A stretch of 64,000 bases of DNA from Apostichopus japonicus (Eukaryota > Echinodermata > Holothuroidea > Aspidochirotida > Stichopodidae). The stretch lies in contig NC_092562.1 of NCBI RefSeq assembly GCF_037975245.1, positions 22,461,054 to 22,525,053 on the forward strand. Direction: 5' to 3'. This document shows, in pieces, positions 38,700-64,000 of the stretch; within the stretch, counting starts at the first letter, position 1; each line of letters opens with the position of its first letter. A program made the position numbers and the translations under genes. The notes beneath the pieces are model-generated. The model saw only the letters and a program-made list of their open reading frames with translations. It was not told the DNA's origin and did no database searches.

Positions 38700-38909
38700 G
38701 CCGACGCCAAATTCGTTGCTAAGGTTCTTTGAAAGTTCGATGAACCTAATTTTGCCTACTTTTCGGTATAGAAGAAAACTTTTTATTGGATAAAACTAAT
38801 GACACATACTTCTGTCGACCAATCACAGCTGCCTTGACATAGAAGAGTCCAAACCGGTTGAGGCAGGTCACAGGTAAAATCTAGCCTATCCCATATTAGT
38901 ATCCTAATA
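38700..38909. promoter_or_regulatory. Putative bidirectional promoter of DNAI4 and MIER1
   Basis: Two CCAAT boxes in opposite orientation, at 38785-38789 (ATTGG on plus) and 38819-38823 (CCAAT on plus), lie 34 bp apart just upstream of the MIER1 ATG; this is a common layout in head-to-head promoters. The MIER1 start itself sits in AATAATGGCGGAGG, close to the YY1-type AANATGGCGGC element often found at start codons. GTTGCTAAGGTTC at 38715-38727 has one good RFX X-box half site, which would suit a ciliary gene. The boxes are seen; their function is inferred. Confidence 0.4.
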
Positions 38910-49754
<10,845 letters not shown>

Positions 49755-51540
49755 TGATGTGTCAGAGATTAAGGCCATAGTTTTGTGGAAGAGAGAACCG
49801 AGTTTCATGGAGTTACAATAATTGTTTTTTTGTTTAAAACACCACAGTTGTGAGAAGGATGTGATACCGATAGATATGGTGAAGCTTTAACGGAAGGTAA
49901 TCTGATGTGATTGCCGTCTATTTTACATCACAATGATGTCAAGATGGAATACTTGTCTGATGCTTACAGGAAGCGACATCTAGATGAGATAAACATATAC
50001 ATTTAAATATATATATATACATACATATATAGATCTGTATATTTTTGATGTGTATTGTTTGTACAAAAGTATTAGGCTCAGCAACAAAGTCTTCATGATG
50101 TGTCCCAAACCTTCCCTTGAAATTTTTTAATATTTAGTTCATCTTACCTTTTCTTTTTTCTTCCCTAAAAGGAAAAACATGCCTAGTTGATCATGTTCAA
50201 CTCACCATTGTAAACAGCTTGAACATTAAACAATAGTGATGTGCCCCCCCCTATCATGGGTACTATGTGTGTATTGATATGTTTTCCTTTGTTGCCTCCT
50301 AGATCTGTGACAAAGGTGCATTATAATGAATATGGCTGTCACACTTAATGTGTTGCATTTTTGTTTGTTTTCCAAGGCCTGTGGTCAGCCTAGGCATGTT
50401 GAAATCCTGTCATATGTGAGCCGATCGTAGCGAGGTGTAGAATATATGTCAATCTGTCAAAACGTCATAATGGGGTGGAGATCATATCAGTATGAAATCA
50501 ATGTGTAGAAATGGTTGTTTTGTAAAAATGTAACTTTATTAAATACCATTACATCTAGAAGCAGTTTGGATACATTTGATGAGGGTACAGTCATTTTGCC
50601 ATTGCTTGCTTTGTTTTCTTCACTTTTGATTGTAATTAATGTCTCAGTGACATCGGTTTAAAGCTGAAACAAAAAAAAGGTGCTATATGGGGGAATTATT
50701 GGTCATCACCAAACATTTATAATTTGATTTGTTTGAAGTAAGATCTCACCTTGCCAAAGATCTTAGGAAATTGTATGTTTGCTCTGACATGGGAATATTT
50801 GTTCATTTGCTAAAAAATTCTTTTTCGAATCAAAGAAGTTCATACTACTTTCTTGTTCAGCTAAACCGGAACCATGTGAGTCTTTCTGTTATCCTGATCC
50901 TGTTCTATGTATACCTGATAATGATGTGTGTGTGTGCCATATCAAAGATAATATATCACACTGGACTATTGGTCTTTGCTAATAGGCACACTGTTTGGTT
51001 GTAGAGGTAATCAGTGTACAGTACGACCTTCGTTATTCCAAAATTTTCAAGCCTTTTGTTTTCAGAGTATTGATTAATTTCATCCTTTTTTGCATGTGAC
51101 TTGGAATTTTGTTCTGAACTAAGGAAAAGCATTTATACTTTTCTCTTATAAGTTAGAATTCATTTTGTACAAACCAAGCTGGACTTTTTTTCTACTTGAA
51201 CAGATTTTGAAGTCGGTTCCATTTTTCTTCTTTTTTTTTTTGGTAGTGTAAAACACTAGTTGTACTTCACCAGTGCTTTTGTACGTTGCATATTTGTAAG
51301 TAGATTATTTGTGGTACTGTATATATTTGTATGATATGTAATTTGAAACAATAATTTATTAGTAGTGTTTGTTTTTATTTGGGGATTCTGATATGAATTA
51401 TGCCTTTTCTTCTTGTTTTTTCAGCCCGTTAAGTTCTAATCATGGTCATGTGGCAACAGAAAAGTATGAATGCATGTACACAGAAACCTCAGGTGTTAAT
51501 TGGGTGAAATGAAAAAGAGAACATCACTAATGAAATGCCT
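49755..51540 (+). other. MIER1 3' untranslated region and flank
   Basis: AT-rich and without conserved frames. ATTAAA at 50538-50543 is a possible polyadenylation signal about 0.8 kb past the stop; the transcript could also run further. Short AT microsatellites (about 50007-50030) and CT/T tracts are present. Confidence 0.5.
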
Positions 51541-51548
51541 TTGTACAT

Positions 51549-51549
51549 G

Positions 51550-51606
<57 letters not shown>
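51549..51606. repeat. (TA)n microsatellite
   Basis: About 28 uninterrupted TA units. It lies before family A SINE sequence, and similar AT runs follow that SINE. Confidence 0.95.
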
Positions 51607-51608
<2 letters not shown>

Positions 51609-51741
51609 TTCGAGTTGGTTGGCATCATGTTTGATCTCTAGAGTAAGGCAAAATATGTCACCAAAAACAGAACAAGTATTGTTCGATACAGTGGAATTAC
51701 GATCTTCCTTTACCGGTTTCGAACCTCTGGACGTACAATCA

Positions 51742-51866
51742 GCGTCCATAGCCTAGTTGGTTAGGGTGTCCGCGTACAAAGCGGGAGGCCCGGGTTCGAA
51801 TCCCGGTGGAGGCTGGAAGTTTTTCACTGTTCTTGATTTTCCAACTCATTACGATTTCAATTATAT
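51742..51866 (+). mobile_element. tRNA-derived SINE (family A), plus copy
   Basis: 51742-51813 is a 72-nt tRNA-like head. The D region is TAGCCTAGTTGGTTAGGGTG, the anticodon stem-loop is TCCGC-GTACAAA-GCGGG and the T arm is GGCCCGGGTTCGAATCCCGG. The acceptor stem GCGTCCA/TGGAGGC has one G-G mismatch. The tail GGCTGGAAGTTTTTCACTGT and then CTCATTACGATTTCAATT leads into an AT repeat. The same head and tail on the minus strand at 11848-11968 show it is a mobile SINE, not a single-copy tRNA gene. Confidence 0.85.
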
Positions 51867-51894
51867 ATATATATATATAAATAATATATTTAAA

Positions 51895-51962
51895 TATTCA
51901 CTACAATTTCAATTATATAATATATATATAGATATATAGATATAATTGAAATTGTAGTGAGT
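51895..51962. repeat. Perfect inverted repeat of SINE tails
   Basis: CACTACAATTTCAATTATAT on the left is mirrored by ATATAATTGAAATTGTAGTG on the right, around an AT-rich spacer. Each arm resembles the 3' tail of the family A SINE, so two tails lie in opposite orientation. The arms would form a stable hairpin. Confidence 0.85.
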
Positions 51963-51983
51963 ATATATATATATATATATATA

Positions 51984-52020
51984 ATGGGACCGGGTTCGAA
52001 TCCCCTGGCTGGAAGTTCTT
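51984..52020 (+). mobile_element. Truncated family A SINE fragment
   Basis: GGGACCGGGTTCGAATCCCC, then CTGGCTGGAAGTTCTTTATA, keeps only the T-arm box B and the beginning of the tail. It is flanked by AT microsatellites on both sides. Confidence 0.7.
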
Positions 52021-55000
52021 TATATATGTATATATGTACATACATATATACAGGGAGAAAGGGATGGAATTTGTTGCATTTCTGCAGAGTATGTGTAAGG
52101 TGTGCTACTCAGAGTTTACAAGAAAGAGCTACGACTGTACTGAAATCAGAATTTTCAATTATTCTATTGTGAAATGATATTTCATTTGTAGTACAGAATG
52201 GTTCATTTGATTTTTTTTCTTCTTTCTATCACAGTGCTTCTCGATTGGGCATTGTCTGTATTGATTAATAAGTGCACATAGTACTTGGATGTATTAACCA
52301 AACCCACCCATCCCCTCTTTCTCATGTCTTCATATGGTTGAAATTGTTCATAGTCAGCGTACACCTTCGCTGATAATATAGATTATAATGCAGATGCTGA
52401 GTAACAGAATATAGCTGACCTCTTCAATGTTTAAAAATTTACAACTTTATACTCATCCATAAGAAGGCAAAGGATATTATTATTATTATTATTATTCCAT
52501 ACATGAAATGACATTGCACATGTGCATTAAGCTAATTCAACTTTAATTGTTGGAGAAACAGTGTGCTAGTTGGATAACAGGCTTTTCAATAAACCATTGG
52601 TTGATAAAAGTGATGAAAGTTTAGATTGAATATACTGCAGCCAGATATATAGTATTTGTTTCTCTCTCAAGGAATTATGTTGGGGCTTCAGGATAAGGCT
52701 AGATCAATAGTTCAGATTGGTAACGTTATGAGTTCAAATCTGGTCAGCCCTCGCTTGGTTATACCAGGCAACAAAATGGCAATTTTCCGGGTATCACATG
52801 ATCTACGAAGTAAATAAACCTGTCTCTCTTATCTTACTCGTCAAACTCTCTTGCAAAAGTTAATTCCTGCTGCAGCTATTTCATTAGCTAAGATAAGGAA
52901 GACAGCTTTGGTTACTCTGTGTATCATTTGATACCCAAAAATGGCTGTTTTTTTCAGGTACAAACCAAGCGTGGGCTTAAACTTAAACGGACTGGTAATA
53001 AAGTCTGGTGTACTGTTGCATCAGGACAAAGTACTCGTTTAGGAGTACGGTTTAATGTGAAGAGCAAATTTTTTGAATGGTCGTCTCTGGTCGTTTTTTA
53101 TTTGGAAAACCAAAATCAGTTTTTGGGGTTGTTTTGTTGTTCACATCAAATGTTCCATCACTTTGGAGATAGGGAAATGAAAAAAACAAAACTAGTGGAG
53201 GGCATATGCTCCACCTGAATGAAACTTGTTTACTATCCCAAAGCCTAGTGTTCTATTCACCAAACCTACAACTTTCTCCTACAGTAAAATATTGATCATT
53301 TTCTTTGTCATATGGCTACAATATTTATCTAGAACAACCAAGTCTGCTGTTGGGACGACCAAAGCGTAAGACTTGGTTGTCCTAGGGACAAGAAGAAATC
53401 CTTAAAAAATTTGCCTGGATACTATATTACTTTTTATTTTTTGATGTGAAAGGTCTTTGAACCAATGCACCTGTATGAATAATGAGGTTATACATGTATA
53501 GTCATGTTTAAATCACTGGTCACAATATCTTTTGTCAACACTTCCGGAGATAATATATATATATATCTTAGCCAGCTTTTCAAAAAAAAATGATTCCAAG
53601 TATATCTTTGGAAGGTAGAATATTTCTGCTGGTAGCAAGTATCAAGTTACTGATGAAAGTAGTTTTATAGTTAAAAGAGTGAGTTCAGATGTGTCTGTAG
53701 GAAAGCTTCCCATAAAAAATATTCTATTTGCAATGAGCTAGTTCAAGTTGGGGGGGGGGGGGGGGGAGGGTTTGTAAGCCACCTTGTGAATGGAATGAGG
53801 TCACATGGTTGTCATGGTAGAGAGAGATTGATGATGGAAGCAGATTTATGGTAAACAGATAGTCCCTCGATATCTGTAAGGGTTTCTAGCTAGACACAGC
53901 AAGGTAGAAGATGAAAGAATAATATGAACTGCTGTGTGTCTAGACAGTAGCATCCTTTTAAGAACCTACACATTAACAGTGCCTTCAAAATAAATTTTAT
54001 AAGTTCTCGGTAGAGTCAATGCTTTCCCAAACTATTTCATATGTTAGTTCTGAGATCATTCACAGTGACACTTGTATTATTATCCCCTGCTTACTTTGTT
54101 GATTGAGAATCTTTTGACTATTTAATTGTTCTGTATTGGAACTGTCAGACAAATTCTCAGTGTTGGGATTCTTTTCAAAGTGAAAACCTTTCTCATAGTG
54201 CACTCTTTACAGACTTTTGTCGTGGGCATAGTGTTGAATGCATGTACTAGATATAATAAGTGTAGCATTTACATTGCCATAATCAGTTTAAGATGAAATT
54301 CCTCTTCATGCAAACCTGAAATGTGTATACAACTCTATCCCAGTTGGTTCTGCCCTATTAAACTTAATTGTATGGGTAAAACATAATTGTATGTGTAATA
54401 CCTACTGTTTGGAGTTGGATATATGAAATATTGAGAACCTATTGTGCACCATAAATTCTCACCAGCACATAGTCTGAGAAGGAATGACGTACATGAAGTT
54501 TTCAGAGCTTTTGTTTGGATTGCATTTTGCAAGATTGTTTATATCAGTTCCATATTTGTTGATTTTGGCCGTCTCAATCTTATTGTAGTTAAGTGGATTC
54601 TTTGATGCAGTATCAGCCCAGTGTTGTTGTTGTTTGGAATGAGTAAATTAACAATAATAATGTCACAAGTTCTTGATATCCTTTTTTTCTTTTCTATTTT
54701 ACTTTTTAAATTGTATAATAACAACAAGTATCAACAAATATCTCTATTGAAATATAACATTGCACAATTCTCATTTCCAATTTTTTTTTTTTTTTTTCCT
54801 GATAGATTTAATGTAAATGGACATCTGAAGCTTGATTGTTGATTGAAGACATAAACTGTAAAGGTGCAATGTGGAAAAAATTATACCTGGCGTGTTATCT
54901 TTACAGACCATTCCATTTTCGGATTGTCTTTTACTTTCACTGATTACATGTTGGCTGTTGTCAGAGATGCCTGTTGTTTATATTTGGACAGTGACTACCG

Positions 55001-55498
55001 ACAGGTACATAGGTGTGTTAATTAAATGTGAAATTATAAACCAGGTTCTTATTTCCTGGCTGACTAGTTTCAATCCTAGCAGTATTCATGCTGATATTGC
55101 CACTCTTCAGCAAAAGAAATGTTTTGTAATGTAAATAGAGCACTGTAGCATTTTACAGATTTTCATGAACAGAGAACTACAAATCACAAGATAGTACAAT
55201 GCATTCTTTTGTCTTTTCTTTTTGTCTTCCAATCTTTAATATGGACAGCATTTATGTTAACCATATGGGCCCCTGGTACAGTTATGTCTCATATCCATAG
55301 CAGAGCTTTTGTGTGGCAGTGGTGTCAAGTGTATAAATAAATGAACAATGGAATAGAGTCAAGAAATACTTGGGTAGAGTGGGACTTGAAATCCCTTCCC
55401 CACCACTTTCTGGTTGCATCAAGTGGAACTGGGCCATGATCCATGGTTACTCAGTATGCAAGGTACTGTGGCTTCTGTCTGGCTCACCACCTCCTCCC
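52021..55498. other. Spacer without recognised gene
   Basis: It contains a dispersed repeat related to 31740-32330 at about 53230-53490, a TTA microsatellite at about 52476-52496, a G tract at 53750-53768 and poly-T near 54780-54798. A weakly tRNA-like stretch with GAGTTCAAATCTGG near 52730-52745 may be a decayed SINE. Open frames up to 99 codons (for example 52919-53218) have no known motifs. No coding gene is supported. Confidence 0.5.
53230..53490 (+). repeat. Dispersed repeat, copy 2
   Basis: It is related to 31740-32330 through several shared words in the same order: CCAAAGC, AACCTACAACTTTCTCCTAC, AACAACCAAGTCTGCTGTT and CACCTGTATGAATAATGAG. Class and ends are unknown. Confidence 0.45.
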
Positions 55499-55506
55499 TC
55501 CACCCC

Positions 55507-55878
55507 CAGTGGCGGAGCGTCCATACAGTCAGGGGGGATGCCCCCCCCACCCCGACGGACTCAAATGGACTGCTGGTGCCCTTTTCAGCTTTTTACCAGT
55601 TTTACTTATTCGCAATTATTTACTTTTTTTATTGCGCTCTCATCTTCCTATTGACATTTGTCACATTTTGTTGGTGATGACACCTATTTATTCTCCGTTT
55701 ATCTGCAAATTAGCAAGGCCCGGAAAGGGTCATTTCCGGCGATCTAGGGAGTATCTTTACTAAAAAAAATTCTGTATGCTCCGCGCCAACCTGTGGTGGC
55801 GCTCCGCTTAGATCGTGTCGAAAGCGACCCTACAGATCATTCTCCCCCCCCTGACCAATACCCCTAGCTCTGCCATTG
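55507..55878. mobile_element. hAT-type MITE, second copy
   Basis: It starts CAGTGGCGGAGCGTCCATAC and ends AGCTCTGCCATTG, the same as 13324-13700 apart from two changes in the right end. The flanks TCCACCCC (55499-55506) and CCCACCCC (55879-55886) are a 7-of-8 target duplication. The interior shares TTGACATTTGTCACATTTTG, CATTTCCGGCGATCTAGGGA and GGTGGCGCTCCGCTTAGAT with the first copy. Confidence 0.88.
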
Positions 55879-55964
55879 CCCACCCCCCATACCCAGCAAA
55901 GGAATAGCTTTATAGGTATTGCCAAAACTAAGGGCTACACACCTAAGGTCCCCCAACGACCGAG

Positions 55965-56042
55965 GGGCTACACAGCTCAGTTGGCAGAATGCAGGTTTTG
56001 TAACCCTGAGGTCACTGGTTCAAATCCCATTCTTGGATCTTC
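55965..56042 (+). mobile_element. tRNA-like sequence, probable SINE head
   Basis: GGCTACACAGCTCAGTTGGC (box A) is followed by CAGGTTTTGTAACCCTG, a 5-7-5 stem-loop with one mismatch and a TGT in anticodon position, and then CACTGGTTCAAATCCCATTC (box B). This resembles a threonine tRNA, but the acceptor ends do not pair well, so a SINE head or tRNA pseudogene is more likely than a working gene. Confidence 0.45.
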
Positions 56043-56049
56043 TCCAGAG

Positions 56050-56869
56050 TAAAAAGAGACAGAAATTGACTAGAGACAAGGTAAATAGGTTAGTCTTTCA
56101 AATATTTATATAAATCTTTATTTTCTCAGTTGAATTCTCTGAACAACTGATCCCAGAAGTCTTTTATTTAGTAAGCCTCCTACAACAGGAGTCGCTTGTG
56201 GCAAATGACACCTGCCCTTTAACAACTAGTCCCTGCCTATCAAGTACTTATAATGATGCACAGTTAACTTCTCATGGACTCCTAACCTTGTGTTGTGTTA
56301 AACCCTGGCCAACCTTTTAATTTAAAGGTCTACCCTCCATATTTGAATCATGAAAAATGATCATGACAGATCCACATTTCAATGGTTGTTCCCTTTATGT
56401 AATAACACATAGTCAATTTAAATGGGCTGAGAACTGTGTTTTGCCGACTTCCTGTGAGTAACCTTCATCACCTGAAAACATAAGCAACTTCAATTCTTTG
56501 CCCTCTTCCTGTTCTTGTTATTCTCGGACAGGTCCAATTTTAATTGACTGCCACTAAACAGTTCCCTGAAACTGTAGACTTTTTTTTTTTTTTTCATTAT
56601 AGTCAACTTTTGACAAGGTAGCTACGATGTTGGGTCTGGAAACATTGTCCTGTTTGATAGCCCCTCCTGGTTTTCTGCGACCGGTCCAGAATTGTTGCTT
56701 GGCTGCCTTCATGCTGTCATCGTGTAAGCATGGCAATTTCTCGATTGGTTGCACCCAAGTGGCGTATCCTGAATTCAAAGGTACTGCACATCCAACAATC
56801 TCCGACCTCAGCAAGGTAGCATATAAGTGTGCTGATAATCTCAGGTTCTGAGACTGCGACACTTAAAAC
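56050..56869. other. DIMT1 3' flank
   Basis: On the minus strand this follows the DIMT1 stop. TTTATT at about 56117-56122 gives a distant minus-strand AATAAA. A poly-T tract lies at about 56579-56595. No conserved coding frame is seen. Confidence 0.45.
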
Positions 56870-63663
<6,794 letters not shown>

Positions 63664-64000
63664 CTAGATTAGAAATCAAAATTATACCTTTTCCATGAAA
63701 ATTTCCTAAATTAGTCACATAACCAGTAAACAGTTTCAAAATTGACAGGAGGTATTAGTTCTTACTTTTGGTATCATTGATTTGAATGTACGTAAGTACT
63801 TAAATATACTGAAACCTCAATTTACTAAGTACTCTGACCTTTTTAAAACCTCTAACTCCAAATAAAAAAACAATATTTAAAAGACATTTTTTAAAACCTC
63901 TAACTTCAAATAAAAGATAAATAAATAAAAAAATCACTTAGCAGCTACATACTGTACATTCCACATAGTCCTATGACAAACTCTGAATTGCTTTTAGACA
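63664..64000 (-). other. DIMT1 intron, runs off the window
   Basis: AT-rich intron sequence before the first visible DIMT1 exon. No earlier exon with the glycine-rich AdoMet motif (expected VLEVGPGTGN-like) is seen. A duplicated TTTTTAAAACCTCTAACTYC word occurs near 63840 and 63890. Confidence 0.6.

Noticed and set aside
51489-51756. Frames with long Ile-Tyr repeats
   Set aside because: Translation of a TA microsatellite.
51742-51813. Functional tRNA gene
   Set aside because: Good cloverleaf, but an acceptor mismatch, an unusual ACA anticodon position and a shared non-tRNA tail with the copy at 11848-11968 make it a SINE head.

Overview
This window is animal nuclear DNA with split genes. 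GT-AG introns divide conserved proteins into short exons, and the spaces between are full of transposon remains. The gene set (a ciliary dynein subunit, a MIER-type co-repressor, an F-box/LRR protein and an rRNA methyltransferase), together with tRNA-derived SINEs, hAT and mariner-type MITEs, CR1/L2-like LINE tails and many TAGGCCTA-like words, points to a marine invertebrate deuterostome. A sea cucumber or other echinoderm is my guess. That is inference; no species marker is present.

Layout: 0.1-1.5 kb is a diverged minisatellite. 2.2-2.7 kb (-) holds a frameshifted MULE/ZSWIM-type transposase remnant. 5.1-5.9 kb is an inverted-repeat element. 6.9-9.9 kb (+) is a complete three-exon FBXL12-like gene. 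10.7-14.4 kb is a transposon and SINE field with a nested hAT-type MITE that has a perfect 8-bp target duplication. 16.8-36.6 kb (-) is a 22-exon DNAI4 (WDR78) gene, complete except for the first few residues; its introns carry a foldback element, a hAT-like element and a SINE. 38.9-49.8 kb (+) is a complete ten-exon MIER1-like gene, head to head with DNAI4. 49.8-56.8 kb is the MIER1 3' region plus SINEs, AT microsatellites and a second MITE copy. 56.9-64 kb (-) is the DIMT1 gene, eight exons visible and its 5' end beyond the window; its introns hold two LINE 3' ends, a palindromic element motif and two tandem arrays.

The genes do not form an operon. MIER1 is a nuclear ELM2-SANT co-repressor, DNAI4 is an axonemal dynein intermediate-chain-like assembly/motor protein, FBXL12 is an SCF substrate receptor and DIMT1 is the 18S rRNA N6,N6-dimethyladenosine methyltransferase. 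The main biological interest is genomic. DNAI4 and MIER1 keep the divergent arrangement I recall from human 1p31. FBXL12 and DIMT1 flank them here, and in human they lie on the chromosomes carrying MIER2 (19p) and MIER3 (5q). The window may therefore preserve part of the pre-duplication neighbourhood of the MIER family.
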